NCBI GenBank assembly: GCA_902787575.1
Contig: CADAGX010000015.1
Span: 114,743 to 178,742 of the forward strand
Source of the DNA: an uncultured Bacteroidales bacterium
GTDB lineage: Bacteria; Bacteroidota; Bacteroidia; Bacteroidales; Bacteroidaceae
Direction: 5' to 3'
DNA: 64,000 nt
Below are positions 1-8,178 of the stretch, piece by piece. Each line of letters opens with the position of its first letter. The first letter of the stretch is position 1. Below the pieces are notes generated by a model. It saw only the letters and a list, made by a program, of their open reading frames with translations, was not told the DNA's origin and made no database searches. The position numbers and the translations under genes are program-made.

Positions 1-419
1 GACTGCACTGCGCATACTCGAATTCGTACTTTTGCGAGGAAGAATGCCAAGTGATGCACGTGGAGAAAGCAGACGTGGGAAAGTATCTGATGAAGTCCGA
101 GATTTTCCGTATGAACTACCTGAATCTGATTTCCGCCAAGGTGAGCAGACTGGAGTCGGCACTTCAATTCCGCAAGCAGGGCACGCCGTTGGAGAAAGTA
201 ATAAACTTCATATTGGCAAATTTCACGTCCGACGAGGGCGAAAAGTTGCTGACGATAAAAATGAATGACCTGGCCGAATATCTCGACGAGACACGTCTCA
301 CCGTCTCCAACGCGCTGAACCAACTGGAGGCATCACACGTCGTATCGCTCCGGCGAAAGGAAGTGCGCATACCCGACATCTCGTCGCTAAAAAAATATCG
401 CAATGAACATTTTTCTTAA
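1..419 (+). CDS. Crp/Fnr-family transcription regulator, C-terminal part (5' end outside window)
   Basis: The reading frame is open from base 3, so this is the 3' part of a gene starting upstream. The visible ~139 residues contain a long helix (residues around VGKYLMKSEIFRMNYLNLIS), which fits the dimerisation helix of Crp/Fnr proteins. A winged helix-turn-helix follows, with the recognition segment DLAEYLDETRLTVSNALNQLE and a wing ending in VRIPDISSLKKY. The effector-binding cyclic-nucleotide-like domain would lie upstream, so the ligand cannot be judged. The gene overlaps the next one (M3 peptidase) by 17 bases, suggesting co-transcription. The family call rests on the HTH pattern and is fairly safe; the regulon is unknown. 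Confidence 0.75.
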   Translation, partial: LHCAYSNSYFCEEECQVMHVEKADVGKYLMKSEIFRMNYLNLISAKVSRLESALQFRKQGTPLEKVINFILANFTSDEGEKLLTIKMNDLAEYLDETRLTVSNALNQLEASHVVSLRRKEVRIPDISSLKKYRNEHFS

Positions 420-2463
420 TACATACGACACACCACACAATTGCACGCCGTTCGACAAAATTCGATTCGAGGATTACGAACCAGCCATGCGCGAAGGCAT
501 GAAACGCGAGCTGGAGGAAATCCAGAAGATACTCGACAATCCCGAGGAGGCCATGTTCCAAAACACGATTCTTCCGCGCACGGACGAACTACTGTCGCGT
601 GTCACAACTGTGTTTTTCAACCTTCTCAGTGCAAATACCGACAGCCGGCTCGATGAGTTGGCACAGCGGATATCGCCTATTCTGACACAACACACCAACG
701 AAATCCTGCTGAATCCGCAACTATTCGAACGTGTGAAACACGTGCGCGAGACTGCCCGAAACCTGGACAGCGAAGAGCAGATGCTGCTAAACAAGACGTT
801 CGAGGCATTCGAGCGAAACGGCGCAAATCTGGCACCGGCCGACAAAATCCGGTTTACGAAGCTCGTAATGCAACTCTCGCGGCTGACACTGAAATTCAGT
901 CAGAACTCGCTCAACGAAACTAAGGCCTACCAATTACATATAAAAGATAAGAAAAATCTGGCGGGACTTCACGACTCGGCCATCGAAGCCGCCGCACTGG
1001 CCGCCCGCGAGAGAGGAAAAAAAGGCTGGCTCTTTACGCTCGACGCGCCCAGCTACAATGCTTTTATCACATACGCAGAAAACCGGCAACTGCGCGAGGA
1101 AATCTTCCGCGCAAAGAACACTTTGGGCACGAAGGAAGGCAAATACTGCAACCTCGCAGTTGCCAAACGTATTGTGAACCTGCGGCGCGAGATAGCTCAG
1201 CTGCTGGGATACAAAAACTACGCGCAGTATGTGCTTTCGCGCCGCATGGCCGGCAGCGAACAGGCTGTCACAGACCTGCTGCAACAGCTGCTTTCGGCCT
1301 ATCTGCCCAAAGCACGCGAGGAAGTGCGCGAGGTGGAGCAACTGGCAAAGCGCCAGATGGGCAAAGACTTCGTGCTGCAACCATGGGACTTTGCCTTCTA
1401 CAGCCACAAACTGAAACTCGAGAAATACGACTTCGACGCAGAGGAATTTCGCCCGTACCTGCAACTGGAGCGCGTGACACAGGGCGTTTTCGGGCTTGCC
1501 ACACGATTGTACGGAATTTCCTTCAAGCGGAACACCGAGATACCGACCTATCATCCCGACGTGGAGGCCTATGAAGTCTTCGACCGCGACGGCTCGTATC
1601 TGGCTGTACTATATGCCGACTTCTTCCCTCGCACGGGCAAACAGAGCGGCGCGTGGATGACAAACTTCCAGGAACAATACGTCGATGCTCGCGGCGCCGA
1701 CCATCGTCCGCACGTCAGCATCACGATGAATCTGACGAAACCGACCGCCGAAAAACCGTCGCTGCTCACACTTGACGAGGTTGAGACGTTCCTCCACGAA
1801 TTCGGCCACGCGCTGCACGGAATGTTTTCACAGGTCAGATTCGAATCGCTGAGCGGCACCAACGTGTATTGGGACTTCGTGGAACTGCCGTCGCAATTCA
1901 TGGAAAACTTCCTTCTCGAGCCCGAATTCCTCAATTCCTTCGCGCGGCACTACGAGACGGGACAGCCCGTACCCGACGATTTGATAGCCCGCGCCCGAAT
2001 GAGTCGCAACTTCATGTGCGGATATTCGTGCGTCAGACAACTCAGTTTTGCGTTTCTCGACATGGCCTACTACACGCGGCAGAAACAGTTACGACAGGAC
2101 GTACGCAAGTTTGAGCAAGCCGTCGGCCGCAAAACCCGCCTGTTGCCGCTGGTGAAAGAGGCTTGCATGACCACACAATTCGGGCATATTATGAGTGGCG
2201 GCTACGCGTCGGGATATTATTCCTACAAGTGGGCAGAAGTGCTCGATGCAGATGCTTTTGCATGTTTCCAAGAGGACGGAACTTTCAGCCCAAGGGTCGC
2301 AGCCCGATTCCGCGAGTGCATTCTCTCGCGCGGCGGGACGCAGGAACCGATGGAACTATACGTCAAATTCCGCGGACAGAAGCCCACCATCGACGCTCTG
2401 CTGCGTCGCAACGGAATTGACACCAAGCAGAATAAAAAATACAAGACGCAAAAACATGGATAA
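403..2463 (+). CDS. M3-family zinc oligopeptidase (peptidyl-dipeptidase Dcp / oligopeptidase A type)
   Basis: This 686-residue protein has the length and overall pattern of M3 metallopeptidases (Dcp, PrlC/OpdA, thimet oligopeptidase). The zinc motif HEFGH is at residues 465-469, within FLHEFGHALHGM, and the expected downstream Glu region follows (GTNVYWDFVELPSQFMEN). No signal peptide is visible, so it is probably cytoplasmic and degrades short peptides released by other proteases. The ATG at 403 overlaps the upstream regulator by 17 bases, and the stop overlaps the dCMP deaminase start by 8 bases, so translation is probably coupled. Dcp and OpdA cannot be separated by eye. Confidence 0.93.
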   Translation: MNIFLNTYDTPHNCTPFDKIRFEDYEPAMREGMKRELEEIQKILDNPEEAMFQNTILPRTDELLSRVTTVFFNLLSANTDSRLDELAQRISPILTQHTNEILLNPQLFERVKHVRETARNLDSEEQMLLNKTFEAFERNGANLAPADKIRFTKLVMQLSRLTLKFSQNSLNETKAYQLHIKDKKNLAGLHDSAIEAAALAARERGKKGWLFTLDAPSYNAFITYAENRQLREEIFRAKNTLGTKEGKYCNLAVAKRIVNLRREIAQLLGYKNYAQYVLSRRMAGSEQAVTDLLQQLLSAYLPKAREEVREVEQLAKRQMGKDFVLQPWDFAFYSHKLKLEKYDFDAEEFRPYLQLERVTQGVFGLATRLYGISFKRNTEIPTYHPDVEAYEVFDRDGSYLAVLYADFFPRTGKQSGAWMTNFQEQYVDARGADHRPHVSITMNLTKPTAEKPSLLTLDEVETFLHEFGHALHGMFSQVRFESLSGTNVYWDFVELPSQFMENFLLEPEFLNSFARHYETGQPVPDDLIARARMSRNFMCGYSCVRQLSFAFLDMAYYTRQKQLRQDVRKFEQAVGRKTRLLPLVKEACMTTQFGHIMSGGYASGYYSYKWAEVLDADAFACFQEDGTFSPRVAARFRECILSRGGTQEPMELYVKFRGQKPTIDALLRRNGIDTKQNKKYKTQKHG

Positions 2464-2893
2464 GAAAGAGGCTTTCGATCGCCGCTACATGCGAATGGCG
2501 CAGATATGGAGCGCCAACAGCTACTGTACGCGCCGCAAAGTGGGTGCACTCGTAGTGAAGGAAAAAATGATTATCAGTGACGGATACAACGGAACGCCCT
2601 CTGGTTTCGAGAATATCTGCGAGGACGAAAACGGACTGACAAAGCCATATGTGCTGCATGCCGAAGCCAACGCCATCACTAAGATAGCCCGCAGCGGAAA
2701 TAACAGCGAGGGAAGTACGCTCTACGTCACGGACGCGCCGTGCATAGAATGTGCCAAACTTATCATTCAGGCAGGCATCAAACGAGTTGTCTACAACAGG
2801 GAATATCGGTTGACGGACGGCGTAGAACTATTGCGACGTGCAGGCATCGAAGTGCTGCTGCTCGGATTGCCGGACGACACCTCAGAGATTTAG
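2456..2893 (+). CDS. dCMP deaminase (cytidine/deoxycytidylate deaminase family)
   Basis: This 145-residue zinc deaminase converts dCMP to dUMP to supply thymidylate synthesis. The zinc and catalytic residues are in HAEANAI (H68, E70) and PCIEC (C96, C99). The N-terminal SANSYCTRRKVGALVV and DGYNGTPSGF stretches are typical of dCMP deaminases. The frame stays open upstream, but the ATG at 2456 is chosen because the family begins near MDKKEAFDRRYMRMAQ and because this gives an ATGGATAA overlap with the upstream stop. It sits in the same operon as the peptidases, which are not functionally linked in any obvious way. Confidence 0.93.
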   Translation: MDKKEAFDRRYMRMAQIWSANSYCTRRKVGALVVKEKMIISDGYNGTPSGFENICEDENGLTKPYVLHAEANAITKIARSGNNSEGSTLYVTDAPCIECAKLIIQAGIKRVVYNREYRLTDGVELLRRAGIEVLLLGLPDDTSEI

Positions 2894-2917
2894 TTTTCCA
2901 CCAGCAAAATAGAAAAG

Positions 2918-4603
2918 ATGAACAACAAATCGCGTTTCACTCCGCTGCTACTTGCGCTCTGCGTGATAGGCGGCATTTTTGTCGGCACGTTCTACGCCAA
3001 TCATTTCGCAGGCAACCGGCTGAAGATTATCACTACGGGCTCGAACAAACTGAACTATCTTTTGCAACTGATAGACAATAATTACGTGGATTCTGTGGAT
3101 GTCTCTAAACTTGTGGAAGATGCAATGCCGCAAATCCTCAGCGAGCTGGATCCGCACAGCAGCTACATCAGCGCAGATGACGCGCAGGAAGCCGAAGAAG
3201 ACCTGAAGGGAAGTTTCAGCGGCATCGGAGTCAGCTTCACGATGGAGCGCGACACGGTGAATGTGATGTCTGTCATAAAGGGTGGCCCGGCCGAGAAAGT
3301 TGGAATACTCGCCGGAGACCGCATCGTGACGGCCGACACAACTTCGCTGGTGGGCATGGAAAACACAGATGTGATGCACCATCTGAAGGGCGTGAAGGGC
3401 ACGAACGTGCGCCTTGGCATCAAGCGACACGGCACGCGTGAGCTGATATACTTCAATGTGGTGCGTGGCGACATAACTGTGACGAGCATCGACGCCAGTT
3501 ACATGATTGACGCAACGACAGGTTACATTCGAGTGAAAAATTTTGGCGAGCAGACTTACGCAGAAATGCTGGTGGCGCTGGCAAAATTGAGCGTCGAGAA
3601 TATGGAAAACCTCATTGTGGATTTGCGCGGCAACAGGGGCGGATACATGCACATAGCCATACAAATGGTAAATGAGTTCCTTCCCAAAAATCGTCTGATA
3701 GTTTACACCGAGGGCCGCAAGAGTGCGCGCGAAGATTTTCGCAGCGACGGCCGCGGTTCGTTTCAACGTTTGCCGCTTGTGGTGTTGCTCGACGAAGGTA
3801 GCGCCAGCGCGAGCGAGATTTTTGCAGGTGCCATTCAGGACAACGACCGCGGAACGGTGGTAGGACGCCGTTCGTTTGGCAAAGGCTTGGTGCAGCAACC
3901 GATGAATTTCCGCGACGGCAGTGTGGTGCGACTCACGGTGGCGCGCTACTACACACCCAGCGGCCGCTGTATTCAGAAGTACTACGAGAGCGGTCACGAC
4001 GAAGAATACGAGAACGAACTGCTTGCGCGCTACGAACGCGGTGAATTTTTCTCGCAGGACAGCATAAAACAGAACGGACCAGAGTACAAGACCAGCATAG
4101 GACGCACGGTTTACGGCGGCGGAGGCATCATGCCCGACATTTTCATACCCGACGACACGACGGGCGTCACGTCGTACTACCGCGAAGCGCTTTTAACCGG
4201 TCTCATACGGCAGTTCGCATTCCAATATACGGACGAAAACCGCGCAAAACTCGAGAATTACAAGTCCACACGGGAACTGGAATCTTACCTACGCCGCCAG
4301 AACCTGCTCGAAAAGTTTGCGCAATTTGGCGAAAAGCACGACTTGCGCCGCCGAAACCTGATGCTGCAGAAAAGCCGCGCGCTCTTCGAGCGGAATATCT
4401 ACGGCAACATCATTTACAATGCACGCGAGATGCAGGACTACATCGAGTTTCTCAACGAGGACGACCCGGCCGTGCTGAAGGCATTGGAACTGCTGCGCGA
4501 AGGAAAGTCCGTGCCACAGCTCGAGGAGTCGGACGACGCAGAGACTACGAAGAAAGTAGCTTGCGCCACGCTGAAGGCTGCCGCTCACATATTCTGCGCT
4601 TGA
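2918..4603 (+). CDS. S41 C-terminal processing peptidase (CtpA/Prc family)
   Basis: This 561-residue exported serine protease begins with a signal or anchor helix (LLLALCVIGGIFVGTFYA, residues ~10-27). A short N-terminal region, a PDZ domain (about residues 95-180, GIGVSF through KGTNVRLGIKR) and the S41 catalytic core follow. The nucleophile region is DEGSASASEIFAGAI (around residues 292-306), and the general-base Lys is in GRRSFGKGLVQQ. The C-terminal ~150 residues form a helical extension common in Bacteroidetes homologues. It probably trims or degrades periplasmic proteins from their C-terminus. The gene starts 24 bases after the deaminase stop. Substrates are unknown. Confidence 0.93.
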   Translation: MNNKSRFTPLLLALCVIGGIFVGTFYANHFAGNRLKIITTGSNKLNYLLQLIDNNYVDSVDVSKLVEDAMPQILSELDPHSSYISADDAQEAEEDLKGSFSGIGVSFTMERDTVNVMSVIKGGPAEKVGILAGDRIVTADTTSLVGMENTDVMHHLKGVKGTNVRLGIKRHGTRELIYFNVVRGDITVTSIDASYMIDATTGYIRVKNFGEQTYAEMLVALAKLSVENMENLIVDLRGNRGGYMHIAIQMVNEFLPKNRLIVYTEGRKSAREDFRSDGRGSFQRLPLVVLLDEGSASASEIFAGAIQDNDRGTVVGRRSFGKGLVQQPMNFRDGSVVRLTVARYYTPSGRCIQKYYESGHDEEYENELLARYERGEFFSQDSIKQNGPEYKTSIGRTVYGGGGIMPDIFIPDDTTGVTSYYREALLTGLIRQFAFQYTDENRAKLENYKSTRELESYLRRQNLLEKFAQFGEKHDLRRRNLMLQKSRALFERNIYGNIIYNAREMQDYIEFLNEDDPAVLKALELLREGKSVPQLEESDDAETTKKVACATLKAAAHIFCA

Positions 4604-4633
4604 CAGCCGAGACGCCACCGTGTGGCAAGAAAA

Positions 4634-4708
4634 AAACTACGTGTAGTTTTGCTCGAAACTACACGTCGTTTTTCGTCATGCGACGCGTCGCAATTTTCAA
4701 TGCGACGT
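4634..4708. repeat. 22-bp phased palindromic repeat array, locus A (4 units)
   Basis: Units start at 4634, 4656, 4678 and 4700, exactly 22 bp apart. Their cores are CTACGTGTAG, CTACACGTCG, GCGACGCGTCGC and a partial GCGACG. The array fills the gap between the convergent S41 protease and FAD oxidoreductase genes and touches the stop codon of the latter. Read on the minus strand, the first unit is AAAACTACACGTAGTTTT followed by more T, so it might also end transcription of the oxidoreductase gene. Related arrays are listed at 10426, 20727, 27436, 36012, 38970, 50293 and 62449. Confidence 0.8.
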
Positions 4709-6303
4709 TACTTAATCTCAGCAAAGCGCTGCATCACCTCCTCGTGACTGACGTGCTGCACCACCCCATTGCACTTACGAATAGCCAAACTGGCTGCGAT
4801 GGCCGCGCTTTCGCCCAGCACCATGAAGACCGGCTCCATGCGGATGCTGCCATACGCAATGTGCGAGGCCGAAAGACACACGGGAACCAGCAGGTTGCAG
4901 GCTTCCGCCTCAAACGGAGTGATGCTCCGATACGACACGCCGTAGGCTCCCGGCAGCCGAATCTGCACGTCGCCCTCGTTTTTCACCATTCCATTCACCA
5001 CATAGCGACCCGTGTTGTGCGAGTCCATATTGTATGCCGCCCAGCCCACAGCGTCCGAAACAGGCGCTTTCTCGCGCAGGCAGTCGCCTTGCGTCATAAC
5101 GTATGGCCCAACCATGCGGCGCGACTCGCGGATGTAGAGCTGTGGCGTAAAGTGTCCGTGCTCTTCGTATTCGTCGCGCGGCAGGCCCCACTCGCCAATC
5201 TCGCGCCTCACAAATTCAGGCACACGCGCATCGTGACCGACAAAGTAGAGCAGCCCCAGCGTGTAGTCGAGGTGGGCGCGATGCAGGCGCTCGCGCTTCT
5301 TGTAGCTCGCCTCGGGGTAATCCCAGTTCTCGCCTATCATGTCGGTGCTAAACGCACCGTTGTTGTTCACATCCGTCTTGTTGTTTGGCATACGGTCCCA
5401 CTTGAAACAATCGTTCAGTCCGCGCCACGGCTGCACTTCTTTCAGGCGGAGCAGCAACTCGTAGCGTGTGGAATCGTAGCGGGCAGGGCGAGTAATCGGC
5501 AAGCGATTGGCCGGATCGTTTGTCAACGTGAGGCGAAAATTATACGCCTGCACGCGTTTGTCGGCCTGCCCCGTCTGTCCCATCTCGCCCGGCAGTATGC
5601 CATAGAGAAGGCCGCTGGCCGGATTTCCCTTTTCGACGTACGGATCCACGCCGTCGGGGAATTGATGTTTGTCGCGCATCTGCAGGCCATTGTAACTCTC
5701 GCCGTACGTAGCACTGCTCTCGCGGCCCACCACATACGAAACGCCGGCACGCGCCATCAGGTCTCCCTCGTAACTACAATCGATGAAGACCTTGGCACGG
5801 ACCGTTGCGCGACGCTGTTTCACTCGTTTCGACGCACGTTCGAGTGTGATTTCGCGTAGTCGGTTTTCTTTTTTCACCACTTTGCAAATGCGGCGCGACA
5901 TGGTCACATCCACACCTGACGCCTGCAACATCTGACGATACACGCTGAGAGCCACCTTGGGTTCGAACTTGAAAACTGGAGCATCCGCACCATAGCATTT
6001 TCCGACTCGGCTGTAGAAATCCAGCGCCAGGCCTTTGATAATTTCCACGCGACCTATGTCAGTGAAGCCCAGCCCGCCGGCCGTAAGTCCGCCGATGCGT
6101 TCGCCCGGTTCCACAAGCAGGACAGAGCAACCTTCGTGACGCGCCGTAATGGCAGCAATGATGCCTGCCGACGTGGCACCATACACGCACACATCCACAT
6201 CGCTCACACGCGGCAAGTCATCCCAACGCTCTTGGGAAAACAACAAACAAGGCACGCAAAACACCATACCGCATGCCACAAAAAGATTTCTGAAAGCTTT
6301 CAT
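4708..6303 (-). CDS. Exported FAD-dependent oxidoreductase
   Basis: This is a protein of about 531 residues. The start at 6303 is chosen over the longer frame (6330) because an AAAGGAG Shine-Dalgarno lies just upstream and the protein then begins with a clean signal peptide (MKAFRNLFVACGMVFCVPCLLFSQ). The mature part opens with a dinucleotide-binding segment, DVCVYGATSAGIIAAITA, then EPGERIGGLTAGGLGFTD, as in the FAD-dependent oxidoreductase family (PF12831 type) common in secreted Bacteroidetes proteins. FIDCSYEGDLMARAGVSYVVGRES and the C-terminal GESAAIAASLAI segment also fit that family. The substrate is unknown; relatives often sit with polysaccharide-use genes, but no such context is seen here. 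Confidence 0.85.
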   Translation of the reverse strand: MKAFRNLFVACGMVFCVPCLLFSQERWDDLPRVSDVDVCVYGATSAGIIAAITARHEGCSVLLVEPGERIGGLTAGGLGFTDIGRVEIIKGLALDFYSRVGKCYGADAPVFKFEPKVALSVYRQMLQASGVDVTMSRRICKVVKKENRLREITLERASKRVKQRRATVRAKVFIDCSYEGDLMARAGVSYVVGRESSATYGESYNGLQMRDKHQFPDGVDPYVEKGNPASGLLYGILPGEMGQTGQADKRVQAYNFRLTLTNDPANRLPITRPARYDSTRYELLLRLKEVQPWRGLNDCFKWDRMPNNKTDVNNNGAFSTDMIGENWDYPEASYKKRERLHRAHLDYTLGLLYFVGHDARVPEFVRREIGEWGLPRDEYEEHGHFTPQLYIRESRRMVGPYVMTQGDCLREKAPVSDAVGWAAYNMDSHNTGRYVVNGMVKNEGDVQIRLPGAYGVSYRSITPFEAEACNLLVPVCLSASHIAYGSIRMEPVFMVLGESAAIAASLAIRKCNGVVQHVSHEEVMQRFAEIK

Positions 6304-6331
6304 ACTGATATCTCCTTTTGATTTCACCATG

Positions 6332-6361
6332 CAAAGATACGAAAAAAATCATTGAAACAAA
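6332..6361 (-). promoter_or_regulatory. Bacteroidetes-type promoter for the FAD oxidoreductase
   Basis: On the minus strand TTTG (6361-6358), 18 bases and TATCTTTG (6339-6332) match the Bacteroidetes -33/-7 consensus. The expected transcript start is about 20 bases before the ATG at 6303. Confidence 0.6.
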
Positions 6362-6430
6362 GAAAAAGAATATCGACAGCAGAAAAAAGAAAAAGGAGAG
6401 CGAAGCATTGCTCCACTCTCCTTTCGCATT

Positions 6431-6515
6431 TGGTGCCCAGAACAGGACTCGAACCTGCACGCCTCGCGGCACACGCACCTGAAACGTGCGCGTCTACCAA
6501 TTCCGCCACCTGGGC
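6431..6515 (-). tRNA. tRNA-Leu (anticodon CAG), copy 2, CCA encoded
   Basis: The minus strand folds as a class II tRNA. The acceptor GCCCAGG pairs with CCTGGGC-type 3' sequence. There is a D-arm GCGGAATTGGTAGACGC, an anticodon loop TTCAGGT giving CAG, a long variable arm and a T-arm with GGTTCGAGTCC. The 82-nt body is identical to the copy at 6712-6793. The bases after the discriminator A read CCA here, unlike the other copy. Confidence 0.93.
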
Positions 6516-6525
6516 AAAAATTTTG

Positions 6526-6568
6526 AGCGGCAAACGAGACTCGAACTCGCGACCTGAGCTATTGCCGC
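6526..6568 (-). pseudogene. tRNA-Gly remnant with an internal 30-nt deletion
   Basis: On the minus strand this 43-nt stretch has the first 14 nt (acceptor 5' strand plus the start of the D-arm) and last 29 nt of the intact tRNA-Gly(GCC) at 6807-6879. The 30 nt between them, holding most of the D-arm and the anticodon arm, are missing. Acceptor and T-arm sequences are otherwise unchanged, and four flanking bases also match. It cannot be a working tRNA. It lies directly before the second tRNA-Leu(CAG), as the intact Gly lies before the first, so it looks like a decayed duplicate of a Gly-Leu pair. Confidence 0.85.
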
Positions 6569-6589
6569 AAATGAAGGAAACCACAGCCG

Positions 6590-6672
6590 TGAAGAGGAGG
6601 AGACTCGAACTCCCACGTCGCAATGACACTACCACCTCAAAGTAGCGCGTCTACCAATTCCGCCACCTCTCC
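6590..6672 (-). tRNA. tRNA-Leu (anticodon GAG)
   Basis: The minus strand folds as a class II tRNA. The acceptor GGAGAGG pairs with CCTCTTC, including one G-T pair. The D-arm is GCGGAATTGGTAGACGC, the anticodon stem is CTACT/GGTAG, the loop TTGAGGT gives GAG, and the T-arm has GAGTTCGAGTCTC. The 3' CCA is not encoded. It lies between the intact Gly-Leu pair and the degraded one. Confidence 0.92.
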
Positions 6673-6711
6673 GTAACTTTTCCTTCGTGACACTGCATAA
6701 ATATTTTTTCG

Positions 6712-6793
6712 TGCCCAGAACAGGACTCGAACCTGCACGCCTCGCGGCACACGCACCTGAAACGTGCGCGTCTACCAATTCCGCCACCTGGGC
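6712..6793 (-). tRNA. tRNA-Leu (anticodon CAG), copy 1
   Basis: This class II tRNA is identical over 82 nt to the copy at 6434-6515. The anticodon loop TTCAGGT gives CAG. The 3' CCA is not encoded (the bases after the discriminator are CG). It follows the tRNA-Gly by 13 nt, so the two are almost certainly one transcript. Confidence 0.93.
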
Positions 6794-6806
6794 TTTCGCA
6801 CGCGGG

Positions 6807-6879
<73 letters not shown>

Positions 6880-6953
6880 AAATGCGCGCAGGATTTACGC
6901 AGTGTTATGTCATAATTTCAATTCTCAAAGCCAATTCCGCTGAATTGCGAGTG

Positions 6954-6985
6954 CAAAATTATATCTTTTTCGTGTAATGGCCAAA
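6954..6985 (-). promoter_or_regulatory. Promoter of the tRNA-Gly/Leu array
   Basis: Minus strand TTTG (6985-6982), 20 bases and TAATTTTG (6961-6954) are a full match to the Bacteroidetes promoter consensus. The predicted start lies about 65 bases before tRNA-Gly, leaving a 5' leader to be processed. The rest of the 6880-7038 gap shows no gene. Confidence 0.65.
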
Positions 6986-7038
6986 GGTTTCACGAGTTTT
7001 TTTCTACAAAAATGCACTTTGTAGCGCAGAAACTGCGG

Positions 7039-8178
7039 TCAGTCCATACGCAGACGATAGTCGTCGTACGTAAAACGACGTAGCAGTTCGCGAGTTCCGT
7101 CGAGGTGCTCAAAGCAGATGTCAGGGTGCGTAATGCCGTTGAAGACGTTTGTCTTCACAGTTGTGTAGTGCAGCATGTCCTCGAAGATAACCTCGTCTCC
7201 CACCTCGAGGGCCTTCGGAAATCGCCAACATCCCATGTAGTCTCCGCTCAGGCAGCTGTTGCCGCCAAGCCGGTAAACGTTAGCCTCCGAATTCTTGCCT
7301 GCATAATCTGCAGGCAGCGACTGCGCGCCGCGAACTGCGGGCTGATACGGCATCTCGAGGCAGTCGGGCATATGACAGGTGAAGGACGTGTTAAGGATGG
7401 CGGTGCGTATGCCATGATTCTCCACCACGTCCACCACCTCAGCATGCAGCGCGCCGGTTTGCCAGGCAAAGGCGCTGCCGGGTTCGAGTATGACACGCAG
7501 ATTTGGGTATCGCGCGCGCACGTTCCTTATTATATTAACTAACGTTTCTAAATTGTACCCTTGTCGCGTCATCAGATGGCCGCCGCCAAGATTGAGCCAG
7601 CGAAGCTTGGGCAGCCAGCGTCCGAAGCGTGCTTCGAGGTGTTGCCACGTGTTGGCGAGCGACTCGGCGCTGCTCTCGCAGTGACAATGACAGTGAAATC
7701 CTTCTATCTCCGACGGCAGAATGTCGGGCATCTGACTGGCCAGAACTCCGAAACGACTGCCCGGCGCACAAGGATTATACAGCTCGGTCTCTATCTCGCT
7801 ATACTCGGGATTCACGCGGATGCCGCACGAAATGTGGCGTTCGAAGGCTCGCACCTGCGGCAAGAAACGCTCGAACTGCGAGAAACTATTAAACGTAATG
7901 TGGCTGCTGCACGACATAATGGTGGGAAACTCCTCGTCGCAGTACGCCGGCGAATAGGTGTGCGCCAAACTTCCGAACTCGTTTTTGGCAAGAAGCGCCT
8001 CACAAAGTGAACTGGCTGTCGTGGCGGAAATATATTCGCGGAACAGTGGGAAGGTCTTCCACAACGCGTAAGCTTTAAACGCCAATATAATCTCAGCTCC
8101 GCTGCGGGCTGCGACATCGCGGATTAGCGAGAGGTTGCGCCGCAAAAGGCGCTCTTCGAGAAGATAAAACAGCCTCAT
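7039..8178 (-). CDS. nspC: Carboxynorspermidine/carboxyspermidine decarboxylase
   Basis: This 379-residue PLP enzyme of the alanine-racemase fold removes the carboxyl group from carboxyspermidine or carboxynorspermidine, the last step of the alternative polyamine route used by many Bacteroidetes. The PLP lysine is in ILAFKAYALW (K35), HCHCHCES and LNLGGGHLMTRQGY fit the family, and EPGSAFAWQTG and GGNSCLSGDYMG carry the expected C-terminal binding residues. The partner carboxyspermidine dehydrogenase is not in this window. The ATG overlaps the stop of the upstream PCMD-like gene (TGATG), so translation is probably coupled. Confidence 0.94.
   Translation of the reverse strand: MRLFYLLEERLLRRNLSLIRDVAARSGAEIILAFKAYALWKTFPLFREYISATTASSLCEALLAKNEFGSLAHTYSPAYCDEEFPTIMSCSSHITFNSFSQFERFLPQVRAFERHISCGIRVNPEYSEIETELYNPCAPGSRFGVLASQMPDILPSEIEGFHCHCHCESSAESLANTWQHLEARFGRWLPKLRWLNLGGGHLMTRQGYNLETLVNIIRNVRARYPNLRVILEPGSAFAWQTGALHAEVVDVVENHGIRTAILNTSFTCHMPDCLEMPYQPAVRGAQSLPADYAGKNSEANVYRLGGNSCLSGDYMGCWRFPKALEVGDEVIFEDMLHYTTVKTNVFNGITHPDICFEHLDGTRELLRRFTYDDYRLRMD

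Noticed and set aside
337-352. Phased-repeat unit in the Crp/Fnr gene (CACACGTCG)
   Set aside because: It is a single match with no neighbour 21-22 bp away, inside a conserved helix-turn-helix region; probably chance.
2948-3997. Long minus-strand open frame (349 codons) opposite the S41 protease
   Set aside because: It lies wholly antisense to a clear protease gene and has Ala/His/Val-rich composition without domains; it is a shadow of the high-GC codon pattern.
4561-5859. 432-codon plus-strand frame over the FAD oxidoreductase
   Set aside because: It is antisense to the oxidoreductase, which has a signal peptide, a Shine-Dalgarno and an FAD motif; no domain was seen in the antisense frame.
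6352-6645. Small open frames running through the tRNA array
   Set aside because: They translate tRNA sequence (the RTGLEPARLAAHAPETCASTNSAT pattern is a well-known artefact of tRNA-Leu) and have no independent support.
7000-7022. Terminator after nspC
   Set aside because: CTACAAA/TTTGTAG form a small stem, but on the nspC strand it is followed by A, not T. On the other strand there is no gene to end.
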